Shown here: piece after piece, positions 39,301-49,623 of the stretch
Numbering within the stretch: the first letter of the stretch is position 1
How the letters are laid out: the number at the start of each line of letters is the position of its first letter
NCBI GenBank assembly: GCA_022818135.1
Contig: JAFMSR010000007.1
Span: forward strand, 26,678,415 to 26,742,414
Direction: 5' to 3'
Source: Saxidomus purpurata
Lineage: Eukaryota > Mollusca > Bivalvia > Venerida > Veneridae
Length of the DNA: 64,000 nucleotides
Position numbers and translations under genes: made by a program
The notes under the pieces: generated by a model
The model's input: only the letters and a program-made list of their open reading frames with translations
Databases searched by the model: none
Told to the model about the DNA's origin: nothing

Positions 39301-41262
39301 AGTTGTTGTTAGCTTTTAAGTTTAGAGAACTAATTGCTTTCAAGATATACAACCACTTATGGCTTTTAAGCACGTGCGAAGAAAAAAGAAAACTGTGAAA
39401 GTGTGACTGTCATTGCGGTACAAGTTGGTGATGCCGTGTATGATTTATGTTGTGAAGCTTCACTTAATTACATTAAATGCGGATGCTTTGATATAATATG
39501 TGATTCAGTTTAATAAAATTAATTCAACAATATAAAGATTAATAGCTTATTACTCCTGTAGTTTGTCCGCAAGATCCTGTCAACAATTATTACACGAATA
39601 GCTCTGTGCATTGTATAGATTTAACAAAAGTTAATGAAATTCGAGGGTATATTCATGAAAAAAAACATTTCCCCCCTCAAACTGTTATCTATAATAGCTC
39701 TATTATTCAAATCAGTGTTGCTTCATTTCTCTGTAATCTCTATTTTACAACAGTTGCTTTTTAAACATACAATGTAATAGTACAAAAAGATAGCTGGGAT
39801 GAATGCAATAAGATTAAAGATTTCTATTTTAGCGTAATACACAGTACATCCTCGGGCTAATATTACGCAAGCAAATATCGATTTTATTGATTTAGCTGCC
39901 GAAACAATCAGCGGTTTTCCGGTCTGTTTCGGAAAATTTACGACCGCAAGCGAACTGTCCGGCCTCCACTACCTGTTTATCGATTTTCTGACCAGCCTTA
40001 TCATTGCTAGCGAGTAGAGAACAAAATGTTCCATATGATTGGAATCATGAAATCTTATCTGTAACTTTATATATCGCAATTGTCGAAAAGACATTTTATA
40101 GGAATAAAATTTTATTGAATATTATTTTGTGATAATATTATTTTGTGATAATGCATGTTTTTGGTGTGTACAGATCATGTCTACATCTAAATATTGAATT
40201 AATACAAAGTGACCAGTTATTAGACACCCATTTTGTTCCCAAGTATGAAAACCACTTTGTTATCACAATACTTGCCATCAATGTATCATTCCCTGTTGTC
40301 AAGCCTTCGGATGTCATGGCGTCGTTCAATGTACTCAGAGTGTTGGAATCTTTTTGTGGATTTACTTTCTGTCCATAGGGATAATTTGTTAACGAATGAT
40401 TAAGCGTGAAGTATTCCGCGTGTTGTTTAACATCATTTATTGATTCATTGTATATTTCCGTATTATAAGACACATTTATTCCATGTTCTTGTCTTGGGTC
40501 ATTTTTCACTTCTGGGGCACTTTGTTCTGTAGTATCCAGCATACAAACTATAGCCATATTCAAGTTTACTCGATGTAAGTACAACAGGATATTGGCGACA
40601 AACACAATTACCCCGAACTTGAACCTTCTTGAAGCGATATAACGTGGTCTGTCTGAAAAGAAAATACGCACTATTTATTATATTAATGGATTTTGCTTAG
40701 ATTATTGTGTCCACATGACTTTACAAACTGCATAAGCTTGGCGGCGACTTTGTGAAGTTTTCGAATTAGTGGGGCGAAAAGCCGAAAACATGACATGTTA
40801 CAGGCAAAAATACGACAAAGGGCGAAAAGACGACGTGTTATTTTCGTGTGTGTATTTTAATACGTCCGATATTTGCCCTTTATTTGTCGGATTTTCGATT
40901 TTTCGGCCGAAGAGTAGTGAAATGTAAGTGATTTCAACTAAACGCCCCGAAAAGTCAAAAACACGACATGTCAGAAAGCAGCCACCGTAGTCATTCCTAT
41001 ATAAAGAGACCGTCATTACTGACTTATGAGACACATACATTCCAAACACATTACAGATTGTGAGGTCATATTGTCTGCATTTTGGTAGACGTTCAGATAA
41101 ATTTGGTAACATTGATATAGTAGCAGACTAGTGATAAGAAATTATAAGTATCATAATCTTGAAAAGAAGTGATAATAAACGTAAAATGTTACCTTTTGCC
41201 GCTGTATGTAACGTGCTCGTTTTCCCGATAAATGCTTCACAGGTTCCCCCAGCGTCTGTCAT
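30343..41262 (-). CDS. SLC17 family (sialin-like) organic anion transporter, 11 coding exons
   Basis: Exons, high to low: 41262-41193, 40652-40366, 37262-37017, 36458-36371, 35799-35716, 34940-34816, 34315-34160, 32455-32323, 31931-31781, 31586-31496, 30531-30343. All introns are GT-AG with matching phases, and the sum is 1620 nt (539 residues plus TGA). The start ATG at 41262 was chosen because its 70-nt exon ends AAAG|gtaaca and supplies the first base of the next exon's split Asp codon. Family marks: RVNLNMAIVCM in helix 1; a glycosylatable first loop with NVS, NES and NHS; PGGYFAHHFGGK; GGTFTPAMY; ENGFFSALPYV; EWQNVFYLAAGLNIFGG; LQEWA near the C-terminus. SLC17 proteins are 12-helix carriers that move sialic acid, glutamate, nucleotides or phosphate across lysosomal, vesicular or plasma membranes. 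The usual NHLDIAP segment is replaced by GGYIPSYTEYAG, so the substrate is uncertain. The end of exon 2 (40366) is the least certain boundary. Confidence 0.9.
30575..30992. mobile_element. Candidate MITE in the last SLC17 intron
   Basis: The left end carries gcggaatacgccttcgattg. The right end carries gaaggcgtattgcccctttg, whose reverse complement matches it around aatacgccttc. The span is about 0.4 kb with no coding. Target-site duplication not established. Confidence 0.35.
31135..31335 (-). repeat. Possible tRNA-headed SINE in an SLC17 intron
   Basis: On the minus strand, gtagctggtcggtagtaagg resembles a pol III A box (tagctcagtnggtagagc). A repeat-like body follows. No clean B box seen, so the call is weak. 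Confidence 0.3.
32704..33768 (+). repeat. aacaagaggg-type repeat, about 1.06 kb, with five modules of about 163 bp
   Basis: Lies in the SLC17 intron between exons 7 and 8. It begins aacaagaggg and ends near tggcactttgtgcgaggtga. Five modules start at about 32803, 32966, 33132, 33291 and 33456. Each has gaacaatcttggtagagg-type, aatgccacatgctaaatat, taagctctatgccttgtgg and aaaaacaagtgacccc words. No open frame of note. Probably a non-autonomous mobile element of the bivalve lineage. Confidence 0.75.
35032..35400 (+). repeat. Short copy of the aacaagaggg-type repeat
   Basis: Begins aacaagagggccatagtggc, then ctatatcgctcatctgag. It has one module with acaagtgacccctgggg and taagctcccggtctt. Lies in the SLC17 intron between exons 5 and 6, in the same orientation as the 32.7 kb copy. 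Confidence 0.7.
36590..36930 (+). repeat. Two modules of a repeat with a period of about 167 bp
   Basis: gattcgtcgaaaacatggcc near 36694 recurs as gattcgtcaaaaacatggcc near 36861, with similar flanks. Lies in the SLC17 intron between exons 3 and 4, and explains the overlapping 70-110 codon frames there. Confidence 0.55.
39248..39312 (+). repeat. Dispersed copy of the 22.7 kb repeat unit
   Basis: ctaccaatcgctttcatata, then cattgcgcggacgatctt, aligns to 22679-22745 with several differences. Lies in the long intron between SLC17 exons 2 and 3. Confidence 0.6.
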
Positions 41263-41984
41263 GATAGTTTGAATGTGTATATGTTTCAGGAATATCAAAT
41301 TCGGCTGCTTTCACCACGAAAACTTGTTTTATAAAATTAAAATATCCACTGAACTATATTTAAACGGAGATGATAAGACAGCACGCATGCATGACCTATT
41401 ATGTATGACTACTAACCCAAAGTTTGTTTGGCGTACGCCTCGTCCGGTATCCAAACAACTCAACAGAAAACGCCGACACACTGCGTAAACAAAGCGTGAA
41501 AAGGTTATATAATTATATTCCATCGAAAAAAATGAAACCCTTAAATCAAGAATAATTGACAAAGTTGGTATCGTTTCACTCAAATTTCTGATTTCTCCCA
41601 ATATATTGTTTGTAAATGCATGAATTGGCGATCTATGCATCCAGTTCTTAGTCCAGTGTGGTAAAATAATCACTTATTATCAGCTTCATTCACAAGTTTT
41701 ACTAAAAAAATAAATACTTTTAATATAAATAATATAGTGTGTACTGTAACAAGTAAACCATGTGACCAGCCGTTGTATTGTGCACACCAGTACATGTAAT
41801 AAATATCCTCACATCGTCAATGTTTTCCATGAAGCTGTGAATTGCCCAACAGATAAACTTACCACTGTTTTTAATTATTTATCTTTTTGTATTTCATATA
41901 ATTCTAGAGCATATTTCGCATATTTTCTTTCATTTTCTGTTTTCTATGGAATCCCGTTAGTGCCATTTAAAAGGTCGTCTGCGA
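41263..41984. other. Upstream flank of SLC17, no gene seen
   Basis: Should contain the SLC17 5' untranslated region and promoter. No TATA or initiator element can be fixed by eye. The 114-codon minus-strand frame at 41329-41673 is not recognised. Confidence 0.4.
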
Positions 41985-42190
41985 CGCCGACATGGCGATA
42001 CGACATCGCTACAATGCGAAACGACGCACGACATGGCGAAACGACGCAAGACAATGCCGTCGTGATATCGTATCGCATTGTCTTATGCGTTCTCGTACAC
42101 GACAACGCGATACGATACACGACAACGCGATATTACGCTGTGATATGTTACACGACATTTTTAAACGACATTGTCCCGCGATGTAGTATC
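41985..42190. repeat. CpG-dense irregular repeat (cgacatggcgatacgac words)
   Basis: About 200 bp built of acgacatggcg, acgacgcaagacaatgc and gacaacgcgatac words, on both strands. Gacaatgc and gcattgtc frame a gatatc centre near 42069. CpG is extremely frequent for this AT-rich DNA. The 176-codon plus-strand frame through it is an artefact of this composition. Confidence 0.65.
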
Positions 42191-42319
42191 GGATTGTTTT
42201 GCGTCGACTGGCGTTCACATAATATTACTACTTATACAATGTATAAGTATTGTATTTTATATGATTTGAGTTTTATCATTGATAAGGGATAATCGATATG
42301 ACCAACGTCGGTAAGTAAT

Positions 42320-42660
42320 TTATTTCAAGCGATAGTGCAAGATAAAAGGTTTCAGAGACAACGCCTGGTTCTTTAATATGCCCATACATCGGACCTCAGT
42401 TTTAAGTATCGTCCGAAAGATCTTAGTGGAGGATTTGAATATGGGAATGAATAACCAGCCCAAAGCGTTAACAACTATACCACTATTATTAGCAACATTT
42501 TCTTGAGTCTCTTTCCAGAGTTGTCGTTCCTTTCCAATCAACAGCGTCTCAATCATGGTCAAAAATCTCGACACGACTTTGGCGAATGAACGATCGAATA
42601 TATCATATACAAATGTATACAACATATATATCAAATTTCATAATGAATTGAACTAACCGT
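42320..42660 (-). repeat. Unidentified open stretch, probably repeat-derived
   Basis: The minus-strand frame of 104 codons at 42320-42634 has no domain I can name. Its style (agcccaaagcgttaacaact, then ttccagagttgtcgttcc on the plus strand) suggests an old mobile-element fragment rather than a host exon. Confidence 0.25.
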
Positions 42661-42679
42661 ATTAAGCTTGCTTTTGACA

Positions 42680-42965
42680 CTTTTTCCTTTAAAAGCCTAA
42701 GAAAAAACAAGTGACCCACCAGGTGGGGCGTTTGTCGACCCGGGAGTCATTATTTGAAAGATTTTGGTAGAGAGAAGTCGAAACTACGATTGTGAAAAAT
42801 CGACATAGCGATGATGGAAAGTTGGAAGTACAATAATGTAAAGTCATAATGATCTTGGATAGTCGAAACTATGGTGTTTAAAAGGTGATGAGTCTAAATC
42901 ACGATGTTGAAAAGTCGAAACCACGATGTTAAGAAGTCGAAACTACGATTATAAGATGATAAAAC
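42680..42965 (+). repeat. Fragment of aacaagaggg-type repeat joined to a short repeat of about 22 bp
   Basis: 42700-42775 has aaaaacaagtgacccaccag and ttgaaagattttggtagag, as in the 32.7 kb modules. 42775-42965 then repeats agtcgaaactacgatgttga-type units about seven times with drift. Confidence 0.55.
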
Positions 42966-43869
42966 ATCGTTGTAATTTCACCATCGACGTTTTTAAAAAC
43001 TGGATAATAAGACCACGATACAAGTGTAGTCAAAACACAAAGGAGACCAAGAGTAATATTAAAGTCCGTGTTTTCTCTGTGGGTGTTGGAAAGTGTCTGT
43101 TGCCAAATAAGTATGACTGAATGTTTCGTGATTTAATTTCGCGTAAGAAAAAAAAAGAATATGAATAATAAATTGAATTGTGGGTCAGAAACGCATATGA
43201 TATTGTTCAGTAGACAAACACATGTATACACTATACAAGTTAAAATTATTTTCCTGCCGAATGTTCAGGTTTTGCAAAGGACGATGTAATTCTTATTTGT
43301 TTACATTTGGAAACTCACACAACTCTATTTAAGCCTAAATGCGAACACAGGGAGGTGTTATATCACCTCAAAGAGGTGTAATATAATACAGAGGCAATGT
43401 AATTATTGAAAAGACACAAACAGGGAATACATGACGTCATTTCCATAAAGTGACAATGTGAACAAATGAAAGTCGGCAGCTAGTCATGATCAAAAATGGT
43501 CAGAATGAGAAGTTATTTAAAAACTTTACTGGGTTTGTAGGGTCCGAGTCTTTTAACCATGAAGGGGCATCTACGGCAGACCCTAGCATTTCTCCCATAA
43601 TATTGCTAAACTTAAATTTATTGTCTAAAAGGGAGCTGCTTTGGCAGAAGATGCCACTCTTCTAGTTTCCAAACGATTTTAATTTTGCATGCGAAAAGGA
43701 GGGTAGAGCTGCGGCAAAGTCTACCATGTAAAAGGTAAATAGAGGTGGACCTTGTGTACAAGGTGGTCTTTTTTGCGGTATTATATTGATTTTGCTGTTT
43801 ACTAATGTTAAATTCTAATTTTGGTATTTGAGATTGCAGATCTTAATCATCTGCTGATCTTGTGTGTAA
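42966..43869. other. Intergenic, no gene seen
   Basis: A CRE-like tgacgtca at 43432-43439 is the only motif noted. 43700-43869 may be a decayed upstream part of the LINE that follows. Confidence 0.35.
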
Positions 43870-44505
43870 AACTTGTATAAGGTATTTAGGGGCATTCTTA
43901 GATGAAAATCTTACTTTCAAGGATCATGTCAAGAGAAAATGTCAGACTGCAATGATAAATTATCATTCATATTATTATTTTTAGAATAAAAAAATATCAG
44001 AAAATACCTAACCAATGAGGCTACTGAAATTCTCGTACTATCACTTGCCATTTTACATATTCACTATATTAATGCAATTTTGTACAGTATTTCTCGGTGT
44101 GAAATTCAGAAAATGCAGAGGATACAAAACATGTGTGCCAAACTTGTTTTAAGACTCGGAAAGTATGACAGTTCAAAACAAGCAACTACATTTGCTTCCT
44201 ATAAAAGCTAGAAAAGAATTTAAGATTTTAACCATCATGCTTAACTGATCAATTGACCGAGCTCCATCTTACCTTACTGAATTATTATCAGAACGAGTTC
44301 CAAGACGAAGGATAAGGTCTTCAGACTCCGTTACAGTTTGTTACGATGTACCATATAACAAGCGTATAACATTTGCTGATAGAAGCTTTCAAACTGTAGG
44401 ACCAAAACTATGGAACAAATTACCAGTCGACGTAAAAAAATCTGATTCAATAGACATATTTAAGAAGAAACTCAAAACACTGTTTTTCAGAAATTTTGAA
44501 TCATA
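43870..44505 (+). mobile_element. Dead LINE (non-LTR) reverse transcriptase C-terminal fragment
   Basis: It reads RYLGAFLDENLTFKDHV, then after stops and frame changes AEIQKMQRIQNM-type text (here CEIQKMQRIQNMCAKLVLR), LTELLSERVPRR, then FADRSFQTVGPKLWNKLP and FKKKLKT, ending at a TAG near 44505. This is the thumb and C-terminal region of Jockey/CR1/RTE-like LINE ORF2 proteins. Several stops and shifts make it non-functional, and the catalytic palm is absent. A gattgattgatata tail lies about 65 bp further on. Confidence 0.75.
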
Positions 44506-46465
44506 GTTTAATTACATTTGTATTTCTGTGTTGACGGACTAAATAAGGAAAGATGCTGAGTCTGTAGTTGCGATTGATTGATATAAATATGTGTATTATG
44601 TATTGTTAGTTTAAACAGTATTTATTTCAGAAAGATAATACATCATGTATGACAATTTGTAAACAAACATTTTAACAATAATATACACATAAGTTATCAG
44701 TTGTATTAGGATTTGTAAACAAGCCCCTTTAAAGGCTTATATGAATACAGCTCCTATGATTTTTGGTAAGATGGGATGCTTTGTGTGGTTTCTAGCAAAT
44801 TTTAAAGATGCTGAGAGATGAAAAAGAAAGATATAACGGACATGTAAGAAAGAGTGAAAAAGGAAAAACAATAATGAAATAATTATTAAGGAATAACGAT
44901 GATGTTGCTACCACTGTTTAGTGAAAGTTATTAATTTGAAAGTTGCAAGTCCGGTGCTCCAGCCCGCGATGAGAATCGCTCCGTAGCGAGAATGTATTTC
45001 TGAACTCGTGAGAAGACTAAAGTATTCTGGTTAAAATTTAGTTCTTCCCATCCATACAAAAGATTTTGGCATGTAGCCGGACAAGGCAAGTCTATTAAAA
45101 ATCTTTGTCTTTGAGATGTGAAATTGCGACACGAAAGTGATCTGAGATTAAAACTGTAGACTCAGTCTATTTTGGGGAAATGCAAGAGTTGTCGGTTGTT
45201 ATTTAGTTGTCGTTCTTTTCATAGAGAAAAACGCGTTTCACTTTTCAAGCGCCATATACGCTGAGAAAAAAGGAATATGATTTCTTTTTCCAGCGAAGCA
45301 CATTCGACTGAATTATCTTCAATTGCCTTTTTAATTATATACAATATTATTTTAGCTTATTATTTTTCTCTACATCACTGTAGTCTGTCTCCCTTGCGTA
45401 ATTGGTAAAGGCGTCTGCACCTGTATATTTGTTCAAGCGTAATTTTACGAATGAGTTTGAATCCCTACCAATTCAATATTGTTTTAAACTTTTTTTCTGC
45501 TGTTTTACTTATCATTTTCAGCTTTAAAACAATTTTAAATGTTTTACGGCAAATAATCATAAAAATCTCCATTCATGTCAAACTAATTAGAATAATGGTA
45601 ACGAAAATTAAAGACATATAGTGTATTCCTGGACATACTGTATAAATAGTATTCGATAACAATAAAGTTCGATACTTCAGGCCAGTCAATAGATTTGTTG
45701 TCGTGTTAGGTTTTGCTTGGTTTCCTTGTGTTCTTTTTGGACCATGCCTCAACATCAACCTTCACCAATTTACAAAATACATGTATTTACATGTCAGTAT
45801 TGCTTGTGGCCCGCTGTGATACTATGTATCACAGTTTATCTTGTAAAGGTTAATATTACCCTTCCATGAAATTTTCGGTCTTCTGATTGGTCTACGATCC
45901 GTAAATATATATTGATATTTACAGTCAAGCCGTTAACATACACCTGACATAACCCCGTTACTGTACCCAGTGCTAAACTTTAGCTTGTTCGCCGCGTAAC
46001 GTACGGCAATGTATAAGTTCGTGCTTATTTGTTACACTGAGGTATCATAAGGGGATTAGAAGGTGTACGCTCAGCCGTTAAATAAATAAAACTTTAAACT
46101 CGCTTATAAGTTAAATCTATTTCCGAAGTAGATGATCAATGGAATATTTGAATTTTTTTTCGGCGCAACCGTATTTAGCTCGCTTTTGTCTGGAACTTGA
46201 AAATTGCAACCGCCGATGAATTTACAAAAAGAATGTATAATTTGTTTTGAATTTTAAGGCGCCTTTAACTTGGATAATACCTTTGTGTTTTCAATGTTCA
46301 TGAATGGTTTTATAACTTCAGTAAAAGAATATAAAAATATAAAAAAATAATTCATATATATCCACATAATATTGTTACCTCCAATCTAATTCTAATTATG
46401 CGTGTATACTTTCGCGACCATTAGATAAATGTCATATCTGGGGAGATAAATATATCTCCTGTATA
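44506..46465. other. Intergenic, no gene seen
   Basis: Apart from a weak tRNA-like stretch at 45390-45475, nothing recognised. Confidence 0.4.
45390..45475 (+). repeat. tRNA-like SINE head
   Basis: cccttgcgtaattggtaaag resembles an A box, and gagtttgaatccc about 55 bp later resembles a B box. The spacing is longer than in a standard tRNA and no acceptor pairing is found, so a SINE head or tRNA pseudogene is more likely than a tRNA. Confidence 0.35.
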
Positions 46466-47225
46466 ATTATTGTTCACAATAGAGCCATGAGATATATCTT
46501 GGGATTTAGTAGATATACAGCAAATGCAGCAGTTGTTGGTGAAATGGCTTGGCAACCCCCATTAGTACGATAGTGGAAATGTATTTCAGTTTCATTGGCT
46601 CGCATTGCCAATATCCCTGAATCTAGACTTGATAAACGTGTTGCACTCTTGGCCTTTGCAGTTGAAAAGAAGTGTTCTGATCAATCTTGATCAGTTTTGT
46701 TCAATTAATATTCCAGTTTATAAAAATAGTTTGGTCAATAGCGTAGTATAGAAGGCCATGGATTGTTTTGAAATTGATTGGTTAAGTTCAATTAACAGTA
46801 TTATTGGTACTTTTGGCACTGGTCGAAATAAATTAAATTAAGAACCTACAGGTTATTTAAACAAGAAATTTGTGTTGAAAATTACCTTAAGTCAATTATG
46901 TCAGCAAAACATAGATCAGCTCTTAGTACATTAAGATGTGGAATTCCTTTACTGAGGATTGAGACGGGTAGATATGAAACACTGAGGGTAGAGGATATAT
47001 AGAAAGTGTTGTTTTTGTAATGTTTTAGAAGATGAAATGCATGTTTGAATAGACTGTCGTAAATATGAAGATATTCGCAGCTGCTTGCTCAACAAAGCTG
47101 AAAGTGTCTGCATTTTGATTTGCCTATCATTGATCATTTTGTCACTTTGTTTACACATCCTATTCTTATTCGTCTCTGTGCCAAAACCTGCAATGATAGT
47201 TTACTTAGACGTCAATTTTATGTGT
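46466..47225 (+). mobile_element. Dead LINE fragment, zinc-knuckle end of ORF2
   Basis: It reads MRYILGFSRYTANAAVVGEM, IANIPESRLDKRVALLAF, then SAKHRSALSTLRCGIPLL, ETGRYETL and CCFCNVLEDEMHV. The last has Cys/His spacing of the zinc-binding tail found at the end of some LINE ORF2 proteins. Several stops and at least two frame changes are present. It differs from the 43.9 kb LINE, so two families are represented. Confidence 0.65.
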
Positions 47226-48641
47226 GTAAATAATGTTGATACCATTAACTCAGTATCTTATATGTTCTCCTATGCAGTTTCTGCTAATCAGTTTATTTCT
47301 GATCTGATCAGAGGTAATAATAGTTATTTTAAAACAATTTGTAATTGCGCAATAGTTCTTATTTTCTCGCATCAATGTTTTATATTGTGAGACTTTTAAT
47401 TAATTTTAAGGTTTCGATTAGCAGAATGTCCATAGTCTTACCTGTATATTTTGCATTATTTCCATACATGTTAGTGTATGGTTTTATTTGTTGTCTTTAA
47501 TCTAGATGACATTCGTTTTAGGTGCATATTGAATATAGTAACTGTGATTATTTGTAATTTATTATGCTCATAGTCTCTTATAATTCTTTTATAGAATGGT
47601 CATTTGCTTGATATTATCAGTGATTTTTATGCATGAATTTTATAAATGTGTATTATGCAAATGAATGAGACTGAAGTAATCTATTAATCTCGAGTAACAT
47701 ATTTGATAAGGAAAACAAGGAATATATTTGTTTTCCTGATTCACATGTCACGGTATGGACTTAATCATAATTAGAGAGAATATGAGAAAGCGTAAAGATT
47801 TTGACAGGAATTTTAACTATCAAATCTAACTTTCCATCTCACTCATATACTCAAAATCGCGCTGACCATCTTTTATTAAAGATAGTTCTTGTTTATCAGT
47901 AACACAGGCTTTAGTAATTAAGTAGATTTTTGTTCATTAATTAATTTGTTAAGAAAACAAATAAGTAATAATAATATAATCACAACGGTCACTTGATTGT
48001 ATCCTATCTATAAATGATACAATACATAAATAGTGATACTTTTGTAGATTTTTCTGTAATAACGGTCAGCATTTATAAAACTATATTTCAAATTTGTTGA
48101 ATTTAAAAAGAAATTATTCATTAATTGCATGGCCGTATGACAAGAAGTATGGCGTTGTTGAATTACACTTGCAATTAAGACAAAGTATTTTTGTAAAGTA
48201 TATTTCTTACATAAAGTATTCATAAATATACTATATATGAAATGTTCATATACATGTAGTACACAAGTCGGTACAAGGTTGGTGCATTACACATTTTTAT
48301 ACAGTAATCCGTAGTTTCATGTCCAGCACAACACTACTGAATTGTATTGGCAGCTTAACCTCATATGTCATAACATCATATGTTCCATCCACTTTTCAAT
48401 AATTATACCAGCTAAATGTCTTATGTCCAAAGACGTTGTTTATATTTTACAGGTGCTTTTAGTCGCCATTCTGTCCACGAGCCCTTAAATAAAAAAAACA
48501 TCACTTACAGCATCTTTCTCAACCTGTTTAATAACCTTTGCACACCGGCATATTTTGTTACACACTCGACAGACATGCATGTGTTTTTGTAAACACTGTA
48601 CATCACGTTATGGCTACTTTCGGTTTACTGCGCGTGTTGTA
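47226..48641. other. Intergenic, no gene seen
   Basis: Includes a 65 bp copy of the 22.7 kb repeat at 47833-47897 (catatactcaaaatcgcgct, then gaccatcttttattaaagat). No exon assigned. Confidence 0.4.
47833..47897 (+). repeat. Dispersed copy of the 22.7 kb repeat unit
   Basis: Aligns with 22690-22745: atatactyaaaatygcgc, gaccatctttyttaaagata, gttcttgttta. Confidence 0.6.
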
Positions 48642-49141
48642 NNNNNNNNNNNNNNNNNNNNNNNNNNNNNNNNNNNNNNNNNNNNNNNNNNNNNNNNNNN
48701 NNNNNNNNNNNNNNNNNNNNNNNNNNNNNNNNNNNNNNNNNNNNNNNNNNNNNNNNNNNNNNNNNNNNNNNNNNNNNNNNNNNNNNNNNNNNNNNNNNNN
48801 NNNNNNNNNNNNNNNNNNNNNNNNNNNNNNNNNNNNNNNNNNNNNNNNNNNNNNNNNNNNNNNNNNNNNNNNNNNNNNNNNNNNNNNNNNNNNNNNNNNN
48901 NNNNNNNNNNNNNNNNNNNNNNNNNNNNNNNNNNNNNNNNNNNNNNNNNNNNNNNNNNNNNNNNNNNNNNNNNNNNNNNNNNNNNNNNNNNNNNNNNNNN
49001 NNNNNNNNNNNNNNNNNNNNNNNNNNNNNNNNNNNNNNNNNNNNNNNNNNNNNNNNNNNNNNNNNNNNNNNNNNNNNNNNNNNNNNNNNNNNNNNNNNNN
49101 NNNNNNNNNNNNNNNNNNNNNNNNNNNNNNNNNNNNNNNNN
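48642..49141. other. Assembly gap, 500 N
   Basis: Exactly 500 N. It lies on the 3' side of ANKRD45 and may hide its last coding exon. Confidence 0.98.
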
Positions 49142-49623
49142 TATCAAACACTAATATTCTCTGTTCGAAACATGAGTTGAAGACTGCAACTACCGTGACA
49201 TGTTTCATTTTGTGCATTTCAGCTTCCACTATTTCTGGGTCACAAAATGAGCTTTATTGTAATTATTATATGTATGTACATTTACACCAGGATAACAATA
49301 TTCAGATAGATCACGATCCAGCAATCTAGATGGTTATGAATATTAGTGCTTAATTTTCAGACAGAGTTTGGGGTTACACAGGTACTCAGATACTCACTCT
49401 AGAGCCTTAAAAAGCCATTACTAATAAATCAAATGCTGAAAAGGTAGTAAAATTTCCATTATGTCACAATGACATTGTCCAGTAATACAAAATGTATTTA
49501 TATCATTTCACAGAACCATTGGCCAAGAAGGGATCCAATTCTGATTTCTTGAAAGGTTTGCATTTTCTAATGTGTATCTAAATGTGTAATGAAAGTGATA
49601 AATTGTACACATCATAAAAATAC

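Noticed and set aside
40138..40671. 177-codon single-exon gene starting at ATG 40671
   Set aside because: The first codons are the polypyrimidine tract and AG of a splice acceptor. After about 40366 the text loses SLC17 character, and a strong donor (AAA|gtaaat) matches the phase of the next exon. The longer frame is intron read-through.
41762..42292. 176-codon plus-strand frame
   Set aside because: Runs through CpG-dense low-complexity words, is open in several frames at once and has no domain.
48502..48576. Mini-exon on the minus strand ending GATGCT|gtaagt, with several Cys codons
   Set aside because: Good donor, but no clear acceptor and no link to ANKRD45 or any recognised family.
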